From assembly GCA_900542005.1 (NCBI GenBank), contig UQLW01000015.1, positions 5,509 through 69,508 of the forward strand: DNA of 64,000 bases. Direction: 5' to 3'. The position numbers and the translations under genes were made by a program. Under the pieces are notes generated by a model. It was not told where the DNA came from. It saw only the letters and a list, made by a program, of their open reading frames with translations, and ran no database searches. The stretch is from an uncultured Eubacteriales bacterium. Its GTDB lineage: Bacteria; Bacillota; Clostridia; Christensenellales; UMGS416. Positions 42,180-52,011 of the stretch are shown piece by piece (position 1 is the stretch's first letter; every line of letters starts with the position of its first letter).

Positions 42180-42224
42180 GCATGCAGTGTTCGCCGGGAG
42201 AAACAAGAATGCGAAACTGCATGC
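42180..42224 (+). repeat. Stable hairpin in the leader of the spore protein gene
   Basis: GCATGCAGTGTTCGC (42180-42194) pairs with GCGAAACTGCATGC (42211-42224) with one bulged base, 16 nt before the ribosome site. There is no T-run. The rest of the 170-bp gap shows no gene and I could not identify a convincing sigma-G promoter. Confidence 0.6.
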
Positions 42225-42255
42225 TTGTCCCGTAAAAGCTGGAGGTGAAATGAAA

Positions 42256-42477
42256 ATGGCTAGCAACAACAGCAGCAACAACCTGGTTGTGCCTGAGGCT
42301 CGTACCGCTATGGAGAACATGAAGTACGAAATTGCCAATCAGCTGGGCGTGGACTTCAAGGGCGACAAGGGTAACCTGACTTCCCGTCAGAACGGCTCCG
42401 TTGGCGGCGAGATGGTTCGTCGTATGATCCAGGAGTACGAGCGCAAGATGTCCGGTTCCACCGCCAACATGCGCTAA
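42256..42477 (+). CDS. ssp: Alpha/beta-type small acid-soluble spore protein
   Basis: 73 aa from ATG at 42256, 8 nt after GGAGGTG; an ATG 6 bp earlier is too close to it. SASP coat and protect spore DNA and are cut by the GPR protease at germination. The cleavage region is MKYEIANQLGV, and the second conserved segment is GNLTSRQNGSVGGEMVRRMI. This is direct evidence that the organism forms endospores. Flanked by a leader hairpin and a strong terminator, so it is a single-gene unit. Confidence 0.96.
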   Translation: MASNNSSNNLVVPEARTAMENMKYEIANQLGVDFKGDKGNLTSRQNGSVGGEMVRRMIQEYERKMSGSTANMR

Positions 42478-42501
42478 CCTGTAACCCCAAAGGGTAACCT
42501 G

Positions 42502-42536
42502 AAAAAGCCGAAAGCCGGAAAAGCTTTCGGCTTTTT
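42502..42536 (+). terminator. Terminator after ssp
   Basis: AAAAAGCCGAAAGC (42502-42515) / GCTTTCGGCTTTTT (42523-42536). Confidence 0.93.
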
Positions 42537-42559
42537 CCTATATTGCCCCGCCCAATAAA

Positions 42560-42588
42560 TTGAATTCCCATACTGAATTGAGTATAAT
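42560..42588 (+). promoter_or_regulatory. Promoter of dtd
   Basis: TTGAAT (42560-42565), 17 bp, TATAAT (42583-42588), 24 bp before the dtd ATG. Confidence 0.85.
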
Positions 42589-42612
42589 AAGCCCAAGCGG
42601 GAGGAATATGAG

Positions 42613-43062
42613 ATGAAAGCAGTAATTCAGCGGGTGCGCGAAGCCAGCGTGACCGTGGATGGACGCGTCGTGGGGCAGATCGGATCCGGCCTTGCGGTGC
42701 TGCTGGGCGTGGTGCAGGGCGATACGCAGGCCCAGGCCGATATCCTGGCCAAGAAAATCGTCGAGCTGAGGATCTTTACCGATGAGCAGGATAAGATGAA
42801 CCGTTCCCTTTTGGACATAGGGGGACAGGCGCTGGTGGTATCGCAGTTCACCCTGGCGGCCGATTGCTCCCATGGGCGGCGGCCCTCCTTTACCCTGGCG
42901 GCGCGGCCGGAGCAAGCCCGGGCGCTGTATGAATCCTTTGTCAGCCGTGTGCAGCAGCTCTGCGGCCAGCCGGTGGAGACCGGCGTCTTTGGCGCGGATA
43001 TGGCCTTTGCCCTGGTGAACGACGGGCCGGTGACCATTTGCCTCGATACAGACGAGCTATAG
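42613..43062 (+). CDS. dtd: D-aminoacyl-tRNA deacylase
   Basis: 149 aa, standard length. It removes D-amino acids (and glycine from tRNA-Ala) misattached to tRNA. The start MKAVIQRVREASVTVDG is typical, SQFTLAADCSHGRRPSF contains the SQFTL active-site motif, and the cross-subunit Gly-cisPro motif falls in VNDGPVTICLDT. Confidence 0.96.
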   Translation: MKAVIQRVREASVTVDGRVVGQIGSGLAVLLGVVQGDTQAQADILAKKIVELRIFTDEQDKMNRSLLDIGGQALVVSQFTLAADCSHGRRPSFTLAARPEQARALYESFVSRVQQLCGQPVETGVFGADMAFALVNDGPVTICLDTDEL

Positions 43063-43070
43063 CGGCGGCA

Positions 43071-43100
43071 TTGCCTTTTTCCGCTTGAATATGGTAAAAT
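43071..43100 (+). promoter_or_regulatory. Possible promoter before the MBL-fold hydrolase and hemZ
   Basis: TTGCCT (43071-43076), 18 bp, TAAAAT (43095-43100) with a TG extension one base before the -10. A short GC-rich hairpin plus TTTT lies between it and the gene. Confidence 0.5.
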
Positions 43101-43158
43101 AAATAAATTATGCGGCAGGGGGCGGCGCGGCCCCTTTTCGTGGTGCGTGAGGTGGAGT

Positions 43159-43794
43159 ATGATCTGTTTTCCCATTGTCGTGCCCGGCTCTCCCTGGGCG
43201 AACGGCTACCTGGTTTGGGACGAGGCAAGCGGCCGGGCCTATGCTGTTGACCCGGACCTGACCGGCGGCCTGCTGGAGGCGACCCTATCCCGGCAGCGCC
43301 TGTCGCTTCAGGGTATCCTGCTGACCCATGGGCATTTTGACCATATCGCGTCGGTCGGTGCGCTGAAGCGCCTGTACCCGGAAGCGCAGATCGCCATACA
43401 CCGCCTGGACGCAGATAAGCTGACCGACAGCCAAGCCAATCTGTCTGCCTGGCAGGGACAGGCCATCACGGCGCCGGCTGCGGACCGGCTGCTGCAGGAG
43501 GGGGATGAGCTGCCCCTGGGCGGCGAATCTTTGCGCGTGATCCACACGCCGGGCCATACGCCGGGCAGCCTATGCTTTTATGCGCCGGGTTACCTTTTCA
43601 GCGGCGATACGCTCTTTTGCATGGGCGTCGGGCGCTGGGATTTCCCCGGAGGGGACGGCCGGGCGCTGATCAAGGGCATTCGGGAAAAGCTGATGACGCT
43701 TCCCGACGATACCCAGGTATTCCCGGGCCATGGCCCAGCTACCACCATCGCCGCTGAGCGGATGGGCAATCCCTACCTGGAGGCAGGCCGATGA
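43159..43794 (+). CDS. MBL-fold metallo-hydrolase (glyoxalase II-like)
   Basis: 211 aa from ATG at 43159; a GTG 12 bp earlier lacks a ribosome site. The two-metal motif THGHFDHIASVGAL (~55-68), the later IHTPGHTPGSLCFY and FSGDTLFCMGVGRWD, and PGHGPATTI at the end are all in place. Proteins of this size in Clostridia hydrolyse thioesters or act on persulfides; the substrate is unknown. Overlaps hemZ by 4 bp. Confidence 0.88.
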   Translation: MICFPIVVPGSPWANGYLVWDEASGRAYAVDPDLTGGLLEATLSRQRLSLQGILLTHGHFDHIASVGALKRLYPEAQIAIHRLDADKLTDSQANLSAWQGQAITAPAADRLLQEGDELPLGGESLRVIHTPGHTPGSLCFYAPGYLFSGDTLFCMGVGRWDFPGGDGRALIKGIREKLMTLPDDTQVFPGHGPATTIAAERMGNPYLEAGR

Positions 43795-45254
43795 TCGGGC
43801 TCAAAACCAATGTACCGGCCGCCGCCCAGGAGCTGGCCGATGTGGCGCGGCTGTTCTATCCCATGGAGACGGTGGGCGAGGGCATGGAGGAGCCATGCCT
43901 GGCCCATGAAATGACGGAGGCGCCTTCAGGCTGGATCCACCGGGTAAGGTGGGTGCGCGGCGGCGCGCAGCGCGAAGCCGCCCTCACGCTGCCCTACCCG
44001 GCGCAGCGGGATCCGGTGGTGGATCTGCGGCTGATCCGCCGGGGGGCAAAGCTGGCAGCTTTCCGGGCCATGCAGGCGCTGGAGGACCGGCGGCTGCCCT
44101 GGGGCGCTTTGACGGGCATCCGGCCCACCAAGCTATTCCGCCAGCTGATCCAGGAGACCGGCAGCGGTGAGGCCGCGGCCCGGGCGCTCACCGATACCTT
44201 TGCGGTGACGGCGCAGCGGGTGGCCCTGGTGCAGGATATCCTGCGGCAGCAGGAGGGGATCTATACCTGGGGGGATGAGCAGTCCATCGATATCTATATT
44301 GGCATCCCCTTTTGCCGTACCCGATGCCTGTACTGCTCCTTTATCAGCGTGGATATGTCCCGTACCCGCTGCGACATAGGCGGATATGTGGACGCGCTGT
44401 GCGGGGAGATCGAATGGGGCGGTCAGCTGGTGCGGCAGATGGGCCGCGCCGTCCGCGCCGTTTATGTCGGCGGCGGTACGCCGTCGGCCATCGGCGTGGA
44501 GCCGCTGCGCCGTGTGCTGTCGGCAGCGATGGCCGCTTTTCCCGGCGCTCGGGAATTCACCGTCGAGGCTGGCCGGCCGGATACGCTGGGCGGCGATATG
44601 CTGCCCATGCTGCGGGATATGGGGGTTGGCCGCATATCCATCAACCCGCAGACCCTGTGCGATGAAACCCTGGCCGCCATTGGCCGCGGCCATACCAGCG
44701 CCCAGGCCTTGGAGGCGGTGGAGCGGGCGTCTGCGCTGGGCTTTGCCCATATCAATATGGATCTAATCATGGGGTTGCCCGGCGAAGGGCTGAAGCAGGC
44801 GGAGGCTACCCTGCGGGGGATCGCAGGGCTTGCGGTGGACAACCTGACCATCCACACCTTAACCATTAAGCGTTCATCGGCCCTGCATGAGCATCTGGAG
44901 CGCTATCCGCTGCCGGAAACCGGCGAGGTGGAGGCCATGGTGGAGGCCGGCGCGCGCTGCGCACGGCATATGGGCATGCAGCCTTATTACCTCTACCGCC
45001 AGAAGAACCAGCGGGGCAACCTGGAGAACGTAGGCTATACCCGGCCTGGAGCCGCCTGTATCTATAACGTGGATATTATGGAGGAGACCCACGACACCCT
45101 GGCGCTGGGCGCGGGGGCAATCAGCAAGCACATGCATTTTGCGCAGAACCGGCACGAGCGGCTGCCCCACGCCAAAAGCGTACCGCACTATATCGCCCAG
45201 CTGCCCGAATACCAGGACAAGCTGAAGGCCTTTTTCCTGGAGGATGAGGGTTAA
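43791..45254 (+). CDS. hemZ: Coproporphyrinogen dehydrogenase-like radical SAM protein HemZ
   Basis: 487 aa. HemN-family radical-SAM enzyme. After an N-terminal ~165-residue domain (GALTGIRPTKLFRQLI) comes the cluster motif FCRTRCLYCSF (C-x3-C-x2-C, ~175). YVGGGTPSAIG, RISINPQTL and NMDLIMGLPGEG mark the HemN fold, and the end reads GAGAISKHM. Bacillus HemZ is linked to anaerobic coproporphyrinogen oxidation, but many Clostridia carry it without other heme genes, so its real role may differ. Starts in the stop of the MBL gene. Confidence 0.88.
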   Translation: MIGLKTNVPAAAQELADVARLFYPMETVGEGMEEPCLAHEMTEAPSGWIHRVRWVRGGAQREAALTLPYPAQRDPVVDLRLIRRGAKLAAFRAMQALEDRRLPWGALTGIRPTKLFRQLIQETGSGEAAARALTDTFAVTAQRVALVQDILRQQEGIYTWGDEQSIDIYIGIPFCRTRCLYCSFISVDMSRTRCDIGGYVDALCGEIEWGGQLVRQMGRAVRAVYVGGGTPSAIGVEPLRRVLSAAMAAFPGAREFTVEAGRPDTLGGDMLPMLRDMGVGRISINPQTLCDETLAAIGRGHTSAQALEAVERASALGFAHINMDLIMGLPGEGLKQAEATLRGIAGLAVDNLTIHTLTIKRSSALHEHLERYPLPETGEVEAMVEAGARCARHMGMQPYYLYRQKNQRGNLENVGYTRPGAACIYNVDIMEETHDTLALGAGAISKHMHFAQNRHERLPHAKSVPHYIAQLPEYQDKLKAFFLEDEG

Positions 45255-45298
45255 AATTTGGATATATACCAGGGCGTGAGCCCGGAGAAGGAGGAATT

Positions 45299-46567
45299 AT
45301 GCTCATTACACAGGCGCCCAAGGGCACCAAGGACCTTCTGCCCAAGGATGTGTACCGGTGGCAGCACATGGAGGCGGTGATGCGCTCGGTCTGCCGCAGC
45401 TTTGGCTTCCGGGAGATCCGCGTACCGATTTTTGAACATACGGAGCTTTTCCTGCGCGGCGTCGGCGATACCACCGACATTGTGCAGAAGGAAATGTATA
45501 CCTTCAAGGATAAGGGCGACCGCTCCATCACCCTGCGGCCGGAGGGGACGGCCGGCGTCGGGCGCGCCTTTATTGAGAATAAGCTGTTTAACGACCCGCT
45601 GCCGGCGAAGATGTATTACTGCTATTCGCCCACCTTCCGCTATGAGCGGCCCCAGGCGGGGCGGCTTCGGGAGCATCACCAGTTCGGCGTGGAGGCCTAT
45701 GGAGCGTCCGAGCCCTCCATGGACGCCGAGGTGATCCTGCTGGCCATGAAGGTGATTACGGAGCTGGGGCTGAGCGGCCTGGAGGTCAACATCAACTCGA
45801 TCGGCTGCAAGAGCTGCCGCCCGGCCTATATCGAAAAGCTGCGGGCCTTCCTGAAGCCCCATCTCGGCGAGATGTGCGAGACCTGCCGCGACCGGTACGA
45901 CCGCAATGCCCTGCGGATCCTGGATTGCAAATGCCCTGCCTGCAAGGCTGTGGTCGCCCAGGCGCCGGCCATAACCGATTGCCTTTGCGAGGAATGCGCC
46001 AGCCACTTCACAGCGCTCAAGGGGTATCTTGATGATATGGGCGTGACCTATCATGTGAATCCGCTCATCGTCCGGGGGCTGGATTATTATACCCGGACCG
46101 TTTTCGAGATCATCGCGCCGCAGATCGGCGCGCAGAGCACGGTATGCGGCGGCGGGCGCTATGACGGGCTGCTGGAGGAGCTGGGCGGCCCCAGCCTGCC
46201 GGGCATCGGCTTTGGCATGGGTATGGAGCGGCTGCTGATGGCCCTGGAGATCTATGGCGAAAAGAAGATGGAGGAGCCTGCGCTGCTGGATATCTATGTG
46301 GCGCCGCTGGGGGCAGGCGCCCGCGCGACGGCCTTCGCGCTGACCCAAACGCTTCGGGATGCAGGGCTGGCTGCCGATCTGGACCATATGGGCCGTTCGG
46401 TCAAGGCGCAGTTTAAGTATGCCGATAAGACCGGCTGCCGCTATGTGGTCGTGCTGGGCGAGGATGAGCTCAAGGACGGCATGGCCAAGATCCGCGATAT
46501 GATGAGCAACGAGGAACGCATGGTTCCGCTGGCTGAGGTGGTTGCCTCCCTGGCCGGCGAGAGATAG
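45299..46567 (+). CDS. hisS: Histidyl-tRNA synthetase
   Basis: 422 aa, normal length. Class II synthetase: motif 2 within FRYERPQAGRLREHHQFG, the histidine-specific loops RGLDYYTRTVFEI and GGGRYDGLL, motif 3 GIGFGMGMERLL, and the C-terminal anticodon-binding domain (~325-422). GAAGGAGG precedes the ATG. 9 bp before aspS, the common hisS-aspS pair; there is no T-box in front. Confidence 0.97.
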   Translation: MLITQAPKGTKDLLPKDVYRWQHMEAVMRSVCRSFGFREIRVPIFEHTELFLRGVGDTTDIVQKEMYTFKDKGDRSITLRPEGTAGVGRAFIENKLFNDPLPAKMYYCYSPTFRYERPQAGRLREHHQFGVEAYGASEPSMDAEVILLAMKVITELGLSGLEVNINSIGCKSCRPAYIEKLRAFLKPHLGEMCETCRDRYDRNALRILDCKCPACKAVVAQAPAITDCLCEECASHFTALKGYLDDMGVTYHVNPLIVRGLDYYTRTVFEIIAPQIGAQSTVCGGGRYDGLLEELGGPSLPGIGFGMGMERLLMALEIYGEKKMEEPALLDIYVAPLGAGARATAFALTQTLRDAGLAADLDHMGRSVKAQFKYADKTGCRYVVVLGEDELKDGMAKIRDMMSNEERMVPLAEVVASLAGER

Positions 46568-46576
46568 GAGGAGCAA

Positions 46577-48373
<1,797 letters not shown>

Positions 48374-48374
48374 C

Positions 48375-48809
48375 ATGCAGCAGGAGCTTAACGATGAGAT
48401 CGGCCAGGTGGTCGCCCTGGAGGACGGCCGCGCTACGGTGATCTTTGACCGCAAAAGCGCCTGCGCCCGCTGCAAGGCCTGCGGCATGTTTGCCGAGAAC
48501 CAAAAAAAGGTGGCCATCACCCTGACCGCCCCCCGGGGCGTGGCGGTGGGGGATTGGGTTCGCCTTGTGATGGACAGCCGCTATTACCTGCTGTCGCTGG
48601 CGTTGCTGTATGGGCTTCCCTGCATGGCGCTGGTTGCCGGCGTGGCCCTGGGCTTCGCCCTTTGGGGCGAGGCAGGGCAGCTGGGCGCGGCGGGCCTGGG
48701 CCTTGGCCTCACGGTGACGGTGTATCTGCTTGTCCGCGGGCAGGACAAGCGGTTGGCCCGGTGGCGGCGGGGCAAGCTGGCGCTGGAGCGGGTGGAGCGC
48801 GCGCAATAG
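48375..48809 (+). CDS. SoxR-reducing system / RseC-like membrane protein
   Basis: 144 aa. The N-terminal ~75 residues form a cytoplasmic domain with the cysteine cluster SACARCKACGMF (~29-40), followed by two close membrane helices (YLLSLALLYGLPCMALVAGVA and the LGAAGLGLGLTVTVYLLV segment) and a basic tail. This is the RseC/MucC family, associated elsewhere with Rnf/Rsx complexes. The rnf operon is only 8 kb away. It starts right after aspS without a clear ribosome site, so it is probably coupled. Confidence 0.85.
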   Translation: MQQELNDEIGQVVALEDGRATVIFDRKSACARCKACGMFAENQKKVAITLTAPRGVAVGDWVRLVMDSRYYLLSLALLYGLPCMALVAGVALGFALWGEAGQLGAAGLGLGLTVTVYLLVRGQDKRLARWRRGKLALERVERAQ

Positions 48810-48862
48810 CGCCGGGCTGCATACAGGCCATAGGGCGGGCCCTGCGGACGGCGTGGGATAGA

Positions 48863-48896
48863 GCGGCACAGGCTTGGGCCTGTGCCGCCTTGCTTT
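48863..48896 (+). terminator. Terminator after the aspS-rseC operon
   Basis: GCGGCACAGGC (48863-48873), loop TTGG, GCCTGTGCCGC (48878-48888), then CTTGCTTTTT. The rest of the gap up to 49021 shows no gene. Confidence 0.82.
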
Positions 48897-49021
48897 TTCC
48901 CTTGGGGCAAAGCCTGCCGGCAGCCAGGGTAAGCGCTGCGTGGGGCGGCGGGAAGGCACGGATAAAACGAAGACCGGGATGACTATGGCGCGGGAACCGC
49001 ATGATACGGGGAGGATAAGCG

Positions 49022-49432
49022 ATGGATGGAAAACAAGCGAGGGTGGGTATAGGATTATTGGTGGGCGATATGGAACGAATGGTCCGGTTTTACCGGGATA
49101 CCCTGGGCCTTCGCGCGAGATGGGACGGCGGCGATTTCGCAGAGCTTGAGACAGGCAGCGGCAGCCTGGCCCTGTTCATGTATAGCAGGAAAGCCTTTGC
49201 GCAGGCCCTGGGAGCGCGTTACGTCCACCCCCAGGGGATCAATCAGACCTTTGAAATCGCCCTGTGGCTGGCCTCATTCGGTGAGGTGGATGCCGAATAC
49301 AGCCGGCTGTCCAAGCTGGACGTACAGTTCCCCCTGGGCGGCCCCCAAACCTTTAGCTTCGGCATCCGCAATTTTTATGTCGCGGATCCGGAGGGCAATC
49401 TCATTGAAATCGGCAGCACAAGCAAAGCCTAG
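49022..49432 (+). CDS. VOC (glyoxalase/bleomycin-resistance fold) family protein
   Basis: 136 aa. It starts MDGKQARVGIGLLVGDMERM, then VRFYRDTLGLRARWD and ends with FYVADPEGNLIEIGS, whose Glu is a usual metal ligand. Two beta-alpha-beta-beta-beta repeats are evident. Function could be lactoylglutathione lyase-like, dioxygenase-like or sequestration; it is not predictable. A GGGGAGG ribosome site precedes the ATG. Confidence 0.85.
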   Translation: MDGKQARVGIGLLVGDMERMVRFYRDTLGLRARWDGGDFAELETGSGSLALFMYSRKAFAQALGARYVHPQGINQTFEIALWLASFGEVDAEYSRLSKLDVQFPLGGPQTFSFGIRNFYVADPEGNLIEIGSTSKA

Positions 49433-49501
49433 CCCATCCCTTGGGCCGATACAAAGCGGATAAAAAGCCTATGGGAGTCCGTTGGGGCGGGCGCCCGCGC
49501 A

Positions 49502-49530
49502 TTGACATTTCTTCCATAAGCAAGTAGAAT
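49502..49530 (+). promoter_or_regulatory. Promoter of glyA
   Basis: TTGACA (49502-49507), 17 bp, TAGAAT (49525-49530), 50 bp before the start. Confidence 0.85.
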
Positions 49531-49580
49531 GACAATATTTAACGGACAAAACCGTAAAAGAAAAGGGGGCATGATGGAAA

Positions 49581-50828
49581 ATGGTGGATCTTTCGGTCAT
49601 TCGCAACGTGGATCCGGAGCTGGCGGCGGCAATGGAGCAGGAGCTGGGCAGGCAGCGGGACCACATTGAGCTGATCGCCTCAGAGAACTTTGTCTCGCCG
49701 GCGGTCATGGCTGCGGCAGGCTCTTTCCTGACCAACAAATACGCGGAGGGCTACCCGGGGAAGCGTTATTACGGCGGTTGCCAGTTTGTCGATGTGGCCG
49801 AGGAGCTGGCCCGCGAACGGGCCTGCCGCCTTTTTGGCGCCGAGCACGCCAATGTGCAGCCCCACTCCGGCGCTCAGGCCAACATGTCGGTGTATTTTGC
49901 GCTGCTTAAGCCGGGGGATACGATCCTGGGCATGAACCTGGCCCACGGCGGCCATCTGACCCACGGCTCCCCGGTCAATATGTCCGGCAGCTATTTCCAC
50001 ATCGTCCCCTATGGCGTGCGGGAGGATACCCAGTATATCGATTATGACGAGGTGGAGCGGCTGGCCCTTGCCCATAAGCCCCGGATGATCGTAGCGGGCG
50101 CCAGCGCCTATCCCCGGATCATCGATTTCAAGCGCTTCCGGGAGATCGCCGATCAGGTAGGCGCCTATCTCATGGTGGACATGGCCCACATTGCCGGCCT
50201 GGTGGCGGCGGGATTGCATCCAAGCCCTGTACCCTATGCCGATGTGGTGACGACTACCACCCACAAAACCCTCCGGGGGCCCCGGGGCGGGCTGATCCTC
50301 TGCCGGGAGGCATATGCGGCGGCCATCGACAAGGCGGTATTTCCCGGCATTCAGGGCGGCCCGCTGATGCATGTCATCGCGGCCAAGGCAGTCGCCTTCC
50401 AGGAGGCGCTGAGAGGGGAATTCGCGGCCTATCAGCGGCAGATTGTGGCGAACGCGGCGGCGCTGGCCAAGGGCCTGACCAGCCGCGGGCTTTCGCTGGT
50501 CTCCGGCGGCACGGACAACCACCTGATGCTGCTGGATCTTCGCAACACCGACGTATCGGGCAAGGCGCTGGAGCGGCGGATGGACGAGGCCAATATTACC
50601 GCCAATAAAAATGCAATCCCCTTTGACCCCAAGAGCCCCTTTATCACCAGCGGCGTGCGGCTGGGCACCCCGGCCGTGACAACCCGCGGCATGAAGGAGC
50701 CGGAGATGGATGAGATTGCCGGCTGCATTGCATGCCTGCTGGAGGGGCGGGAGCACATCCCCGCCGTGCGGGAGCGGGTGCTGGAGCTGACGAAGCGCTT
50801 CCCCCTTTATGAGGGCGATATCCAGTAG
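49581..50828 (+). CDS. glyA: Serine hydroxymethyltransferase
   Basis: 415 aa, normal length. PLP enzyme converting serine and tetrahydrofolate to glycine and methylene-THF. LIASENFVSPAVMAAAGS and NKYAEGYPGKRYYGGC lie near the start; the PLP lysine is in VVTTTTHKTLRGPRGGLI; ending FPLYEGDI. It has its own promoter, and an MBL-fold gene follows after 15 bp. AAAAGGGGG lies upstream of the start. Confidence 0.97.
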   Translation: MVDLSVIRNVDPELAAAMEQELGRQRDHIELIASENFVSPAVMAAAGSFLTNKYAEGYPGKRYYGGCQFVDVAEELARERACRLFGAEHANVQPHSGAQANMSVYFALLKPGDTILGMNLAHGGHLTHGSPVNMSGSYFHIVPYGVREDTQYIDYDEVERLALAHKPRMIVAGASAYPRIIDFKRFREIADQVGAYLMVDMAHIAGLVAAGLHPSPVPYADVVTTTTHKTLRGPRGGLILCREAYAAAIDKAVFPGIQGGPLMHVIAAKAVAFQEALRGEFAAYQRQIVANAAALAKGLTSRGLSLVSGGTDNHLMLLDLRNTDVSGKALERRMDEANITANKNAIPFDPKSPFITSGVRLGTPAVTTRGMKEPEMDEIAGCIACLLEGREHIPAVRERVLELTKRFPLYEGDIQ

Positions 50829-50843
50829 CGGCAGGAGGGCAAT

Positions 50844-51710
50844 ATGCAGATCTACCAGCTCAAGGAGGCAACGCCCAACAGGATCCAGATGATGAGCTAT
50901 ATCTTCCGGGCGGAGGACGGGGCCCTGGCCGTCATGGATGGCGGGAACTGGGGCGATGGCGAGCATCTGCTGGAGGCGCTCAGGGCGGTATCCGGCTGCC
51001 GCAGGCCCCATATAGCCGCCTGGCTGATGACCCACGCCCATCTGGATCATGTGGATGCTTTCCGTTACCTGATGGATTGTCATCCGGGGGACTTTTCTTT
51101 GGAAAAGCTCTATTATTGCTTTCCATCCCAGCCCTACCTGGACGCCTATGAGCCCGAGGAAGCCCATACGCTCCGGGAGATGACGGAGCTGATGGGGAAG
51201 ATGGCCCCGGACACGCTGCACCGGGTGGAGGGCGGCGAACGGATCTATGTGGGCGGGCTGCGCTTCACCGTGCTGTTGACGCCGGATGAGGCCCCGAGGG
51301 CCAATGTCATCAACAATGCCAGCGTGGTCTACCGGGTGGAGGGCGGCGGCGTAAGCGCGCTCTTTCCAGGCGACCTTGGCGTGGAGGGCGGCGAGCGGCT
51401 GCTGTCGCTTTACGGTCAGGCCCTTAAGAGCGACATCGTCCAGATGGCCCACCATGGGCAGAACGGCGTGGATTATCCGGTCTATGAGGCGGTGCGCCCG
51501 GCCGTCTGCCTGTGGCCCACGCCTCCCTGGCTGTGGGATAACGATCCGGGCAGCGGGTATAATACCGGCATATGGAAAACGCTTTGCGTCCGCGGCTGGA
51601 TGCAGGAGCTGGGCGCAGAGCGCCACGCGGCGGCCAAGGACGGGGATTTCCGGCTGACCTGTGAGGATGGCTGTGTTCGGATCGAGAAAATATCCTTTAC
51701 AGGGGTATAA
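50844..51710 (+). CDS. MBL-fold metallo-hydrolase (ComEC C-terminal-like)
   Basis: 288 aa. The metal-binding motif is MTHAHLDHVDAFRYL (~61-75), followed by LFPGDLGVEGGERLL and QMAHHGQNGV. The late AHHG motif resembles the beta-lactamase domain of ComEC and related hydrolases rather than glyoxalase II. No membrane segments or signal peptide are visible, so it is probably cytoplasmic. The substrate is unknown. It probably shares the glyA transcript, and the pheS promoter lies in its last codons. Confidence 0.82.
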   Translation: MQIYQLKEATPNRIQMMSYIFRAEDGALAVMDGGNWGDGEHLLEALRAVSGCRRPHIAAWLMTHAHLDHVDAFRYLMDCHPGDFSLEKLYYCFPSQPYLDAYEPEEAHTLREMTELMGKMAPDTLHRVEGGERIYVGGLRFTVLLTPDEAPRANVINNASVVYRVEGGGVSALFPGDLGVEGGERLLSLYGQALKSDIVQMAHHGQNGVDYPVYEAVRPAVCLWPTPPWLWDNDPGSGYNTGIWKTLCVRGWMQELGAERHAAAKDGDFRLTCEDGCVRIEKISFTGV

Positions 51711-51724
51711 GCCTGTGGTATAAT
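51696..51724 (+). promoter_or_regulatory. Promoter of the pheST T-box transcript
   Basis: TTTACA (51696-51701), 17 bp, TATAAT (51719-51724), overlapping the end of the MBL gene. Confidence 0.8.
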
Positions 51725-51736
51725 AAATAAAATAGT

Positions 51737-51978
51737 AAAATGCGTTGATGGAGACAAGTAGCAGGCAGGGCAGGCCCAAGAGAGGATGCGTCACCGGCTG
51801 AAAGCGCGTCCGGCCCGGCAGCTTGTCGAAATTCCCTCCGGAGCGTCCGCTGAACCTGGAAGTAGGCGGAACGGAAGGCCGCACCGTTATCGGCGGCATA
51901 AGGCCGGCAGGCCCGGCGAATTTGGGTGGTACCACGAAGACAAGGCGCTTCGTCCCTGGGGGACGGAGCGCTTTTTTT
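51737..51978 (+). promoter_or_regulatory. T-box riboswitch, phenylalanine-specific
   Basis: Begins with GATGGAGACAAGTAGC and ends with the core AATTTGGGTGGTACCACG, followed by a terminator (51945-51955 with 51961-51971) and seven T. In the 3' side of stem I, GTCGAAATTCCCTCC puts TTC (51832-51834), a Phe codon, at the specifier, matching pheS-pheT downstream. Confidence 0.93.
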
Positions 51979-52011
51979 CTCATTTTGACACAGGAAAAGG
52001 AGGATGAATCC

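Noticed and set aside
42084..42255. Sigma-G promoter before ssp
   Set aside because: No pair of boxes with acceptable sequence and spacing was found, although sigma-G control is expected for such genes.
51823..52011. Upstream extension of PheS
   Set aside because: It would translate the T-box antiterminator and terminator; ATG 52012 has a strong ribosome site and the family's N-terminus.
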